This document shows positions 32,128-44,800 of a stretch of 64,000 nt of DNA, piece after piece. This stretch comes from Phialocephala subalpina (lineage: Eukaryota > Ascomycota > Leotiomycetes > Helotiales > Mollisiaceae), in assembly GCA_900073065.1 (NCBI GenBank), contig FJOG01000028.1, positions 122,283 through 186,282 of the forward strand, in the 5' to 3' direction. How positions within the stretch are numbered: the stretch's first letter is position 1; every line of letters starts with the position of its first letter. Below the pieces are notes generated by a model, which had not been told where the DNA came from, ran no database searches, and was given only the letters and a program-made list of their open reading frames with translations. Position numbers and translations under genes: made by a program.

Positions 32128-34003
32128 TTTGAAGAGTTATGTTGAAATTTTTTGAAAGAGTGAGATATTGAAAGAGTGTTGGAGATCTGCTGTTGCGTTG
32201 GACCTTCAAAAACAAATAGAGACGGCGATATGCCAAGTATTTATATCTTGGTCAGACCCTACCTCTCCGCACAACACTCTATACTCCCATGGAAGGAAAA
32301 GGAACCCACAACCAGGTGCAACGGCTTCACGGCTCAGCTACCGGTCATCTACCCAACGAAACGAAATTGCGACTCGCACATCATCATCACGGAATCTGGT
32401 CCTCCATCTTTCGATCTCAGATCTCACCAACCATCCAGATTCATGTAAACGGGAAAACCCTTCTCCTCTTTTCGCCCCCTTTCAACCCAAGACGATAGGC
32501 GACGCTCCCGGAAGCTTGTTCAGACCCACTTGCCCAATCCTCATTCTGTTTTTGAGAAAGTTGGAAGTGGTCCCGAGCCCAAACACTGTAGCTGCTTGAC
32601 AGTCTTAAGATCATCCATATTACCATCAACAAAAAACAATCGCGCAACCGCACGATGGTAACAAATATAGATTGATGTGCAGGAAACAAGCAATGCATCC
32701 AGACTTGGCCATTGTATCCCGAATGAAAAGCACCAATCGAAACAAGCATAGACATGCAACTGATTCATCCTTTACAGAAAATCCGGGGAAGTGATCATCA
32801 AGTACAGAATCTTAATCGACCTCGCCTGTCCGGCATATCTGATAAATGGCTTCGGCTGTGACCCTGTGGGATAGATGTCGCGTCAATATAAGCAGTATTG
32901 CCTAGGATACAAATCACATGATGCTATTTTGTTCATTTATTGAAAACAGCAGCCGTTGCAAGTGCGGGGACCCCAGAAGGTGTAGTCGGACGAGGTTGTT
33001 TGACACTTGTCTATTTGTTGAAGTGTAATAGAATGGACCAAAATTGCATGCTTAATGCTGAGGATGGACTTATCCAGATTGCTTCCCCGCTCAAATGGCT
33101 ACAAAATCAGGACAGCAAAGATGGAGAACCACGTGCAATGTTGCGGCTGATGTCATTGAAGCTCATTGGTGATGTGCAGATGAATGCTAATGACTGCTGT
33201 GTGTTGACCTAATCGGAGATTTTTCAGGCAATACAGGCAGTTGACGAAGTGGACGAAGTAAGTATGGAGTTTCGCCCCGACTTTTAGAGCTGTCGAAATG
33301 CCTGGTGAACAAAAGAGTTGTGGCAAGAGCGGAGGAGGAACTTGATTGGGACTCGAAGATATTCGGGCCTATAGAGTGATATGCAGATGTTTGAATAATT
33401 GCCACGAAAGCACGACATGATCGGAGCGAAGAGAACAATTCCAATGCAGTAGGGATGACAGGCAGAAGATCACTCGATCGTCCCTAGATGTATGTTTGAA
33501 GTAACAAACTAGTTGCCACACCTAAAATGAATGACACGCGTCTAGCTCAACCCGAGACGCTCTCGGGTAGATCATTCTTCTAGCTGCAGAGCCTCCTAGG
33601 GTTTTGTATGCAGGTCATGCCCTGCTCTCTAAATCGGGAGTCATCTCGGATGAGAACGCGAAACGGGTACGGAATCGTCGCCGTAGGCTCCGAGATATTG
33701 CGTGAATGCATCGCTCCGAATGTTAAAGCGGAGCAGGACATAAACAACCTCAGCTTTGGGATGAAATCCCCCAGAGCACTTGATATCCTCATCGCACGGG
33801 TGTGGAACATGCCACGGTGGCAAAAGAACGGCTGTAATGTTCGAATCCAAATTTGACATCAATTGCTAGACTTCGTCGCTATGCAGGTATCCTTCAAACG
33901 CCTTCTAATGCACGCATCCAACCGACGCTCAAAACTTCGACAGCTGTTCCAGAGAGCCACCAACAGAGTTACTTTGACATCAAACACATCAACACATAAT
34001 CAT
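32128..34003. other. 1.9-kb intergenic stretch
   Basis: Only short overlapping frames on both strands with no ATG-initiated, spliced or motif-bearing model. It contains the promoter of the repeat-protein gene and the 3' flank of the SulP gene. Confidence 0.5.
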
Positions 34004-36598
34004 CTAACCACCACCTTCATCACCAGCAGCATTGGTATACTCCTCGCCGCCCTCCTCGATCTCAGTTAATCGTAGAGCCTCACCAACATCTGCAACGAAA
34101 TGACTTCTTCCCCCACAACTCTCAAGAATGCCACTCCTTCGGAACAATTCCATAATAGGAGTTCCCTCCGCCGGTCCACGCGAGAAGAACACACGTACCC
34201 CTCGCTCTCTGTAACCGCGAATAATCTCTTCGAGCACTTGAGTTCCAGAACCATCCAAGCCGGTCACGCCATGGATGTCGAAGATGATGTTCTTATTGTG
34301 CTCTGGAGCCCGCACTCTGGGTAAAGCCGGGTGAGCGCTTGTTGTGCCGTACAATTCGAGTCGACGTAGACGATTCTTCAAGTCGCCCGTGTTAGCAAAA
34401 GTCAAAGGCTCAGGAATCTTGACGATCAAGCAGCCTTCGATAAACTCGAGTTTATCCGGATTATCCTCCGCGTTTTCAAACCTGTTCGTGCCTGGTATTC
34501 TTCCCAGAATTTGGATCCGAGGTCGTGTGCTGTGCCTAATGACTGCGAGGAGCGAAAGTCCTACGCCTATTGCAATTCCTAAGTTGAGGTCGTAGAATAT
34601 CGTGGAGCAGAAGATGATTATCATCATTCCTAGCTCAGTGTAGCCTCTGATCTTCACAAAGAACATGAAATCCGGCGGAATCTCTTCGAGAAGAGAAAAT
34701 GCTACGACGCTGATCATCGACGATAGAATAGCTTTCTGTTCCATGATTAGCATACTGGTCGTCGATCTTGAAAGGGGCTTCACATACAGGCAAATAAGCA
34801 AACCAGGGCAGCAAAAAGAGGATGCAGAAAATCGCGATCAAACTCAAAAATATGCTGCTCATAGGTGTCTTTCCACCCGTGTTTTTGTTGACCTTGCTTC
34901 TCCCATAGCCACCGAAGGCCGGGAGAGCACAGAAACACGCTCCTACCAGATTGGCAGCACCAAGAGCAACGAGCTCTCGGTTGGGACTGAGCGAAATGCC
35001 TTCGATGCCATCCTTCTCACCACCACTCAAGCTTTTAGCAGCAACAGAGGACTCGAAGAAGCCCAGTAGAGCGATGACAAACGACGTTCCCATGGCTTCT
35101 CGAATATGCTTCATGTGGGAAACTTGGAAGGGCCAGTGAAATTGAAATGGTCTGCCAGATGGAGGCTCAACTTTGCCAAGAAGTTCTAGACCTAATTCAT
35201 CCCATTTCAGCTGGTACGCCAAAACTGCGGATAGGACGACAATGAGAAAACGGTCTGGAAAATATGCCACTGCTGGGTAGCGTGGTTGCAGACGCTTCTT
35301 CATCTCCCTACAATCTCTGTTAACATGGAAGCTTCAAGGACTGGTGGATATTTACCTGAAGACCATGCTGATGAGAAAAGTCACTCCTGCCACTGCAGCT
35401 GTAATTCCAGAGCCTAGGTGTGCATTCTGGAGTAGAAATTTGATCTTGTCAACACTGCTGCCATGACTGACGCCAGCTTCTGCTGCAAGATCTACCAAGC
35501 CCAGCTCGGGAATAAGCTGGTCCACGAAGATCACGAAACCCACAGCAGAGATGAAGCCTCTGAGGAATGGTCGACTGAATACACTGTCCAAAAATCCCAG
35601 ACGGCAGATGCCTGCAATAAAGATGGTCGCACCAGCCATACCAGTAACAACTCCAGCAACTCGAGCATGCATCTCATCCTCCCATTCTGGTGTTCTCCCA
35701 GCATCGATGCTTGATCTGACAACATTGCCAACCAAAAGACTGCCAGCTGCTTCAGGACCAACTACCATCTGCGGACAGCTTCCAAGTATGGCATATATGA
35801 GAGGGTTGAAGACGAAAGAATATAATCCATTGATCGGAGGAACATGTGAGAGGTTTTCGGCGAGGGACAATCCCATCGGGAGGTAGAACGAAGCCACGGT
35901 TATAGCAGCCACCAGATCTCCCTTCAAATGTGCCCATTTGTATTGTGGTATCCAGGCAAAAAATGGTATGTAATATGGCAAGTACCTGAGGAAAGTATTA
36001 GTCAACTGAAAACAATATGCTGCAGCATGGGGTGGACATACATTGTCTTGGTATTCGTGATACCATGCCGCTCTGCCAGGTAGGACGTTGTGCTTTGCTT
36101 CTTCTTGCCATTTTCTCCGCCATTCTTCATTCCCATATTCGCCATCAAGCCTCCAAATACGCCTCTGCTGCTCTCTCCCGAACCTGGCCTTGGACCTCCG
36201 AAGCCATATCCACTGTGGCCGCTCCTTATGCTATCATCCCGACTCGGGATTCCCGGGCTGAACGTGCCATGATTACAAGGACCGGCATGCGGTGTGGATG
36301 ATACGAATTCGAAAGGTTTCCTCAGCAAGGCTGTCGTCTCACTCGCGATTTTGCTCCCAATGTTCTGCGGTTCCTGTTCCTCCTCTATCGCGAACCCGTC
36401 CGGTTTGTAGTCTGCAGCATTCGCAGGCCGCGTAGTTGGAGATGTCTCGGAGCTGCTTGGAGCCGCATGGTCATTGTCTGCGAAACTGGGACCTCGCGCG
36501 TCTTCTGGTGATGTTGATACCGTATGCGATTCGCGCAATCCGCTCGGGGTCAAAGGAGCGTGTGGAATGGAGGCATTTCGAGAGGAGGAAGAGGACAT
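34004..36598 (-). CDS. SulP-family anion (sulfate) transporter with STAS domain
   Basis: Four exons (36598-36042, 35985-35356, 35307-34788, 34735-34004) encode 812 residues. A Ser/Pro-rich cytoplasmic N-terminus of about 185 residues includes ETTALLRKPFEF. It leads to the SulP core: YLPYYIPFFAWIPQYKW, DLVAAITVASFYLPMGLSLA, GSCPQMVVGPEAAGSLLVGN (the signature region), then many hydrophobic helices (GTSFVIALLGFFESSVAAKS). The C-terminal STAS domain is clear (IIFDIHGVTGLDGSGTQVLE). The final intron of 51 nt was placed to join WFAYLP with KAILSSMISV. The N-terminal arrangement resembles yeast Ypr003c and its fission-yeast counterpart more than the plasma-membrane Sul1/2 permeases, so the compartment is uncertain. 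Confidence 0.93.
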
Positions 36599-38880
36599 GC
36601 TCGGCGCGGAGAGCCTGGGGCTATCTATACCAGTAATGCATATATAGGATATCGATCAGACGCGGAGAGGTTGACTTCGAGGAAGATGTTGTGCTTATGT
36701 AGGAGGCGTGCTCGTATCGATAAACTTTAGGTTGAAAAATGCCGAGGACGTTGATAGCTCCTTTCTCTCTATAATCTCTATTGCGACAAGGCTCCGTACC
36801 GGAATAAGCAAAAACACTGGTCTCGAAGATTAAAATGTCTCAACGGTGTACCTCGCGATGATTGATCAATGTTGCATCGTGGGCTTGTATTTTTTCCAGC
36901 AGTGCAGCAACTTTGCAGAGCGTCGATCCCACCCCACTTAACTTTATGCGTGGCTATTTTCTTCTCTCCATTCAAAGCATCGCTATTTCCAAGTCTCGGC
37001 AGTGCAACGCCGTCAAGCTGTGACTGCTTTGTGATCCTCGATCATCTGTTCCTTTGAAAGTTCGAGTTGTCAGGTGCGTCATTTCGGGGTCTTCTGCATA
37101 TCAGATTCCGAGCCCTGAGTGGTGGCTGCTTGGCACATGCTTGTCGGTTGGATGATCTGGAACCAGTCACGTGGATATCCTCATCGAATTCAGTTCTACA
37201 GTTCAGTTGCCTGCTATAAAGCTTCAGCATACTATTGCTTTTGGATACTCGATTTCTTATATCAGAGACTTTTCGCTCATTGCTTTTGTGCGATGAAATA
37301 AGATTACAGTTGGTATCGCGGGGAAAATCAAAGCACCTGCCCACCTCGCAATTATCGTCTACAGGTGTAACATTCTTTCCAGCCCTCTTCTTGATGTCAT
37401 ATGGATCCCTTTTCTCAATCCTAGAATAGTAGGTAACAGAGGAAGGAAGAGATCTGCACCGAGTCGCCCTCGTTATTGTTTTTGGCTTTGACATTTGCAA
37501 ACCGGTTTGAAGGATAGCAAGCCAGTATAGCTTGTCTAAAGAGAGCAGCCTGACCATCATTACTGCTTATTTGGATGCAATAATGCCAGTGCATTACAAA
37601 AGTTGAGCAGGAATCTTTAACTTGTTTCCATGTTTTTCCATGTTTTTCCATGTTTGTAAGCCTTTGAGATATGCTTTGTGTGGAAAATGTCAAGATGGGG
37701 AAGGGTACAAGTCGTCTGATCATCCCACCTGTGACAACCACTAGTGATCTAGCAAAGCTTCAAACGTGAAAAGAGTACATTTCGCTAGATGGTCATGACT
37801 TGGGGGAAACTTTAACCAAATTTATTATTGTTTAGCTAAATGAGGCTTAGCGTTAGCCACCTCCTTTTCGACCTCGCTTAGGTTAGTCTCATCATTCACG
37901 CAATGCAATGAGACAGCTTTATGCAGACTGTCCTTGCTTTACTTCCAAACGCTCGCAATGTTTTTGTCTATAGAGAACAATATGCCCCATGATCTTTCCA
38001 AAGACTAGGATCTAGACTTCAGCTTGTGTGACTTGTGTCTGCTTTCGCCCTAACCAGGACTAAACTCGACTCTTTGTGTATTAATCAGTTCACAAGCTCA
38101 ATGTTCCCCAGCTATTAGTGCAATGCTCAGCTTACGTTTCTGAAATTGGTAAACTGTTGAGAAATCTTCATATCAGTACGTCCAGAAAGCCTGTTTCAGA
38201 TGCCCTGAAGCACATCCTGCGCAAACATTCCTTTCGCTTACTCCCAATAAGCTTGATGATTGTCCATAGACTATAGAATCAAGTCGCACCTTTGTCACTA
38301 ACAAATAACCTTGTGAAGTAGTAGTGAGAAGTTCCCCGCTCCGCCTCGCAAGCATCATGGGATGTAAGTGGGCGTCCTGCGTTCCTAATCTCCAAGTCTA
38401 CTCAGAACTTTCTAGGTCCAGTGCGGTAGGTACTTCTTTGAGGTCCCACGACCCAAGTTCATGAATCCAACCCAAGTACAATTGACCAACATAACCAAAG
38501 TCCAGAGAATGTGGGGAAATTCAATACCTCAGTCTTAAGGAAGGTGTTCTCTCTATGTCGCGGTTCAAGTGAAAAGACTGTTGTGTCTAGCAACCAGCCG
38601 ACTGCTTGCAAGGTTGCATTGTCACCTTCATCACCTCCTCAACATAGTAGGATTTCTTGCACATATTCAAGCTTCGCGTAAGCGAATCAAATGACGCCGC
38701 CCCTTATACGTAGTGAGAAGCTAGCTAGTGAGAAGCTAGCCGTGGCTTCGTAGAGGGGCTTAAGCGAAAATAGCAAATCGCACCCCTTTGTTTCGTATAC
38801 TTCCGTGCTATAGTTATATGGACATCTTGCCAGCACGCTCAATCTCATCGCAAGCAGTATGCTCACCCCCCTCATCCAAG
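36599..38880. other. intergenic, with one doubtful frame
   Basis: Minus-strand 37042-37560 is an ATG-initiated frame of 172 codons (MMVRLLSLDKLYWLAILQTG...) without recognised motifs and with low confidence. Otherwise there are no genes. Small tandem repeats occur at 37625-37655 (CCATGTTTTT three times) and 38706-38745 (TAGTGAGAAGCTAGC twice). Confidence 0.4.
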
Positions 38881-39480
38881 ATACACGAATGTCCCTGGAC
38901 TACAGGGTCATTCAAAGAAACTGTTATCTCTGTCATAATCCAGCTGTAGGAAGTCCCCGGCTCTGCCCCACGAATGCCTTGACTGAACAGCTCTCACTAC
39001 CACCTACTACCCCAATCCTTCTCCCACCTTTCGAAAGCCCAGATTACAATATCCTCAGACTCAAGGGACATTCTCAGATCTGTCGACTCTTCCGTGATGT
39101 AGTCGTCCTCCGTTCTGAGGAGGTCGCGTGCACACTTTCCGTTCACTCCTCCCCTGACTTATCTTACCTTTCGGCAAGTTGAATTGCAATATTGCCAGCT
39201 TATGGAGACATTTTCAAGACCCGTTGACTCTCTCTTGTGATACAGTAGTAGATCCGCCACCCTGAGGAGGTAGTTTTCACACTCCTTCCACTCCTCCTCT
39301 CCGCTCCAAGGAAGTCATCTTCCGTTCATTCCTCCTCCACCACCTCCCCCCGAACGGTCACCTTCGTGTCCTATCACTCCACTCCCGAGCAAGTCACCTT
39401 CCGTTCACTCCTCCCCGCCCCGGTCGGCCAGCTTTGCAAACCCGCCCTAACCTCTTAGCTGCGCTAGCTCCTCCTCTCCT
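38881..39480 (+). repeat. degenerate hairpin and CT-rich repeats upstream of the 2EXR gene
   Basis: GAATGTCCCTGGACTACAGGGTCATTC at about 38888 is an inverted repeat matching the units found downstream at 40854-41720. Weaker copies of the right arm (GGGACATTCTC, GGAGACATTTTC) recur at about 39064 and 39204. Interspersed are four imperfect copies of TTCCGTTCACTCCTCC between 39130 and 39420. The 2EXR gene is thus flanked by the same repeat family on both sides. Confidence 0.5.
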
Positions 39481-39626
39481 CTCTACAAAACCCCACCTCC
39501 GATCTCCCCTCCTTCGATCTTCTTTCTTCCAATTACAACATCATTGTCAACAATTGCTTTGCTGCCAAGTCTAGCTTTGTTGCCAACTCTGTTCTTGTTG
39601 CCAACGATCTACGGTCTCGAATAACA

Positions 39627-40850
39627 ATGGCAGCACGCAGTGCCGTTGGTGGGCTTCAACTGCCAGGCTCATCCAAGGAAGCTGCTATCGATATCGCTCA
39701 AGATTCCTCTGACAGCGAGTCAATCATTGACAACGATTCGGAGAGTGATGACAATGATCAAGATGTTGACAACAATGAAGATGTAAGCAATCTTCTCAAG
39801 TTAAACTCCTCTGGAGCTAACAAATTACACAGGATGACGAGGAGGAGACCGATGTCGACTCAGACAATGACATGGAGATTGGTGGAGATGTAAGTTTTTC
39901 CATTCCCACTCTCCTCTCCTTTCAACTAATCACCACCCAGGACACGGCGGATACCGATGTCTCTTCGGAGTCCGACAGCGGAAGTGAGGAGGTAAGGACA
40001 CCAGTACTACTCGTACAATTTCGAGCTAACAATTATCCAGGAGGACGAGGTCGAGGAAATCAATAAGAGTACGGTCGACCGCTCACGCACCTTCCACCCC
40101 TTCGAACGACTCCCTCTCGAATTGAAGCAAATTATCTTCAACCTTACCATGGACGAGGCTCGTTTTGTCCGTGTGGACTTCTCCCCCATGGCCAACTTCG
40201 CCGAGATGACTGTCGAGTTGGAGTACGATTTCATAGCCTGGTGCCAAGTCAAGACCGCTCCCCCCGTCCAACTCGAAGTCTGCAAGACATCCAGAGAGCT
40301 CGCTTTGAAGAAATACACCAAGATCAATGCCCGATTCTTCACTGCACCGTTCTACTTCGACCGTCAACAAGACATACTCCACTTTGAGAGCAACCTCGTC
40401 GGACTTGTCTCAGAGTGGAACGCTCCTGCTAGTTACTTACTCGGTCTCCGCATCAAGCACGTCTCCATTAACCCTTCGTACAAGAAGGAGAAGGCCGATC
40501 TCAAGAGAGTCTTTGGAGTTAATCTCCCTCAAACTGAGGATGAGAAGCGTGGCTACAAGGAGTTCCACGTCAATCGTCGATCTGACGCTCAGCGTGCTCA
40601 GTTCGCTCAAATCATCTTCCAGTCCTTCGGATACCACCTCGAGACGGCGATCCTTGCATCGAGGGATACGGGTATCATTTCTAAGATTGCTCGAACTCTA
40701 GTCAATGATGACGAGAACTTCAAGTTTGGCCCTGGGGGAATGGAGTTGAAGCATGGATTGTTCTGGGAGACACTGTCACTGGCGAAGCGTGAGCCAACGG
40801 CAAGCGAGCTTGGCTGGAATGAGTGGATGGTGAAGGAGCATGGAATGTAG
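39627..40850 (+). CDS. 2EXR-domain protein with acidic N-terminus
   Basis: Four exons (39627-39782, 39833-39889, 39941-39991, 40041-40850) encode 357 residues. Exons 1 to 3 make an acidic Asp/Glu/Ser-rich tail (QDSSDSESIIDNDSESDDND and similar). All introns are phase 0 and about 50 nt, and every exon junction falls within acid residues, as if one acidic module had been duplicated. Exon 4 carries the 2EXR signature: FHPFERLPLELKQIIF, then PPVQLEVCKTSRELALKKY (the conserved Cys-x-x-Ser-Arg pattern). The C-terminal half has no recognised motif. The molecular role of 2EXR proteins is unknown. These are expanded families in filamentous ascomycetes. Confidence 0.88.
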
Positions 40851-40853
40851 TTT

Positions 40854-41722
40854 GAATGTCCCTCGGTCTTTGGTACATTTTCCATCATCGCTGGCTGGGG
40901 TTGTGGGGTTTGGAGGTGGTAGAGAATCATGGAGCATAATTTGAATGTACCTCGATCTTCGGGACATTCTGCAGAGGGCTGGCTGGCTGGGATTTCGGTA
41001 ACGGCGCATTGTGGCCATTTGGCAAGGATTGTATTCAAGGATTCTGAGTTGGAATGTCCCACCCTTCTCAGGACATTCTCCAGCGTAACTGGCTGGCTGA
41101 GGTTTCGGTAACGAGCAATGAAGTAAAGGATTTATGAACTGAGATTGCTATGCAAGTGAAATGCTTTCTACGCGGTCAGAATGCTATGTGACGTACTCTT
41201 GAAGAGTTCTTAAAATGTGCCTCCTTTATGGGGACGATGAAAACACCTTGTTGAGAATTCAAATAGTCAGTGACAAGTGACTGAAGTTTCTGAAATACTG
41301 CTTTAATGTGAAGTGACATGCTCTCCAAATGTCTTAGAATGTCCCTTCTACATGAGGACATGCATATCACCTTGCTGAAACTCCAGACAGTTTGCGATGA
41401 GTACATGAAATTTTTGACATGCTGCTTCAATGTGAAGCCACATACTCTTCAAGTATCCTCGAAATGACCCTCCGACGTCGAGACGTGCATAAACATCAAG
41501 GCCAAAACTCAAAATTCGAATAGCAAGCAATGAGAAAGCCAAATGCTCCATGCTGCTGAAGTGTCTTCAATTTAAAATGACCCTCCTAGGTCAGGACGTT
41601 CAAACACACAAGCCAAAATTCAGACAGCGAGCAATCAAGCAAGTGGTGAGCTTCATATGTTGTATGCACTCTATGCAATGCTCTCAACTATCATCAGAAT
41701 GTTCCCACACGAAGACATTCAC
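40854..41722 (+). repeat. minisatellite of hairpin units, period about 90-160 bp
   Basis: Eight units, each containing an inverted repeat of the type GAATGTCC-n9-11-GGACATTC, begin near 40854, 40943, 41052, 41214, 41337, 41461, 41574 and 41697. Units at 40943, 41052, 41337 and 41697 keep strong complementary arms; the others are decayed. Between hairpins, shared words (GGCTGGCTGGGATTTCGGTAACG in units 2-3; ATGTGAAG-CACATGCTCTTCAA in units 4-6) show true tandem duplication. The array starts four bases after the stop codon of the 2EXR gene and so probably lies in its 3' UTR or terminator. Confidence 0.75.
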
Positions 41723-41848
41723 GAACGCCATGCTCAAACCTCATCAAGCAACTAGGCATTATAATAACATTCTACATGTGATGGCCAACTAAGCCATCCC
41801 AACCAGCAATGCCTCCAGTTCATAAAACGCCATTTCATTCATACCAGC

Positions 41849-44800
41849 TCATTCATCATCCTCATCCATATCATCATCGCCATGCTCAAAATAGTGGCTT
41901 CGCAAGGCAGTCTCGCTCTTCCTCGCTGCCGTCCTTCTCGGTGTCTTCCTCGGGCTCTCTACTGCTGTCGTCTTAGCCGGCAAAGTCTTTCTCCGACCAG
42001 CGGGTTTCTTGACAGCTTGCTTAGGAGGTTCTTCGATATCTGAATCGAGATCGGACTCGAGGTCTGAGAGAGGTGACTCGTCATCGTCGTCTTCTTGTTC
42101 ACTGTCTTGAACAGTTGACTTGCGCTTGCCAGCTTTCTTGGAAGTTGGAGTTTTTGGCTTCGGGCCTCGCTTAGCTGGAGTCTTGGCTTTTGACTTTGCT
42201 GCTGTCGAACCAGAAGGTCTGCCACGCTTCTTCGGTGCTGGAGCTTCAACCTCAGATTCTGCGTCTTGCATCTCAACATCTTCTTCAGATACTCGAGCAG
42301 TCCCGTTCTTCGTTGCCGGCTCCAATGACTGTGGCGTCGCATATGCCTGGCCCGGCTTTGATGGTTCATCATGGCCCTCGACCACGAATCCACCACCATG
42401 CTCGTCGTCGTCATCGCCTTCTTGCGCGACAGGAAAGAACGAAGCACGACGCTCCTCAGACTCCTCAACATCGAATCCTTCCGGCAAGAACCCACCAGCC
42501 ATCTCTTCATCCCTTTGATCCATAATCCGCCTCTGAGCCTCCGCATCAGCGTCTTCTTTCCTCTTCTTCGTGTTCGCAAAAGGATTCAGAATATCTGCAT
42601 CTCCGGCCACATCACCATATTCTCCCTTGACCCTCTCAATAATCCGAAGGCCCATCAGCATCTTTCTCCACATCCCAAGCGCTGCTTTTCGTCTCTTCTC
42701 ATCTTCCTTCCTCACTCTCTCCGCTTCGTCTTTATGCCATTCGTCCATGACGGAGTCATAGTGCTCTTCAGCTACCACCACACCACTGATGACAGGAACA
42801 GCCATTCTATGTCCGAACTCGAACCCAGTGACTGCTTCAGCATAGTCGATGTTCAGACGCTTGCATATCTTGACAGTACCTCGCATGGGTAGATGTACGG
42901 CACCCTCTGGCAACATACTATCGACATAAAGATCGATGTTGCCAAAGCTGTTCTTGGGTATGATGCCATTCTCAATCGGTGGAGGAATAATCCAGTCTGT
43001 CTGATCCCAGCTATACAGTCCTTGAAGCACCTTCTCACCACTGGCATTCTCAGCTTCTGCAAGTTCACGTCTGCGATTTGTCGTTGCGGCTCGGTATGGG
43101 ACACGCTTGAGAGGATCTTCGCCGACTTTAGGTGCTCGGCCTTCCTTGTGCCAAGTCTCCTGACTCTTGCAACTCACGACATCTTTTCTCAGGTAGACCT
43201 TCTCTTCGGTCGTAGCTTCGCCTTTGCCCTTGACTGGGAACATCTTGACGTGCGTGGCTGTTGGCAGCAGGGCCTCTTCTCTCTTCAAATGTCTTTCGAG
43301 AACGAAGTCTGGCGAGGACTTGTAGTACTGCAGAGTTTCTTTTCCTTCCTCGACTTCTTTCTTCTCAGGCTTGACTGGTTTGAGATCGGTGGCCTCTTCG
43401 TGATCGTCAATCTCTGTTCGAGGGCAGGACTTTGTGCCTCGAAGGTAGCCTGACATAACAGTCTTGAACCAGTCGTACTCTTCATAGCGTTTGACCTTGC
43501 CATACCGATTGCGTATAGCTATTTTCTCGACGGGGTACCGATTTCCTTTCGTGCGGCCTGGCCAGACATGTCGCTTCAAGTATCGAGTTGTGACATCCTT
43601 AGCAGTGCCATCGGATGAATGGCCAATGATATAAGCAGTGACCTGCTTCGCTTTCTCCGACTTCGTTCCTCGCGTCTCGAATTTCTCGAGAGTTTCTTTG
43701 CCCGAGGCTACGATTTTCAGCACAAGAGCATCTACTGGCGTGTAGGTATTTGTGACAGGAGACAGAACTTCGGTCCAGTAATGAGGAAATTTAAGGTCCT
43801 GATCAAAAGGTAGACTTGGCTTTCTGGCTTGTCTCACAGGGGTAATGTCGATAACATCATCATCACTTTCGCATCTTTCGTCTCCTTCTTCTTCTGACTC
43901 TGATAGGGCTATTGGCGCATCTTTGACACCGCTTCCTTGAGAGGTGCGCCTAGTAGATTTCGGGGCAGGTTTTAGTTTCAGCTTAGCTGAAGCTTTGCCC
44001 TTCTTCGCTGCTTTCGGTGCTGGCTTTTCCTCTTCACTGGAGTCCGCTTCATCATCAGAAGAAGAATTGACATCCTTGCTTCCTGATTTCTTGTCCCTTC
44101 TCAACTTTCGACGGTTCTTCTTTGAAGCCTCCTCATTTTGACTCCATCCGAAGCCTGCAGGCTGTAAACTCGCGACTAGTCTCGCTTCTAGACCAAGTCC
44201 CCTAATCAAAGCGGTGAAAAGCTGGGCGCCCACATCGCGACTGCCCTCCATCGCTTTGGCGCATGCTCGGAACTCCTTGATGTCCCGTATTCGCTCGCCA
44301 TGGCGTTCTGGGTCGTACTCCTCTTTGAAGCTCTTGACTTCCTCATCCAACCTTTGCAGCGACATGTATCCCAACTTCCTCAGACCTGGAGCTGTAACTC
44401 TAAATCGTTGATCCCAATAGCTTTTTAGATACTTGAGAAGTCCGATCAAGGGATCACCAGCACTCATATTGACCTTCCCCTCCTCAAGACGCTCTGCCGG
44501 CGCTCCCCAATCTCTTTGACTCCTCGGGTCTGCCTTCCTCCCCTTCACCGCATTCGCCTTGCCTTTCCCTTTGCCCTTCGGCGTCTCTTCCTCCTTGATT
44601 TTCTTCACATCCAATCCACTATTCCGCCTCCACTTCTCAACCTCCTTCACTGCGCCAAGCGGCAACGCCTTAACCAACATCTCCTGCAACTCCCTATCAC
44701 AACACCACGAATTCCGAATCGCATTATGCCACATCAACAACTGGACATGCATCCTATGCGTATCAATCCTAATCCCCCTCTCAATCTTACTAGGTCCCTT

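Noticed and set aside
40854..41722. CRISPR array
   Set aside because: Repeats are diverged and long-period with non-unique spacers, there are no cas genes, and the genome is eukaryotic.
41959..42579. 206-codon minus-strand frame within the Rad4 tail
   Set aside because: Same strand but a different frame from Rad4. Its Arg/Gln/Ser-rich content is a frame-shifted reading of the Lys/Glu tail.
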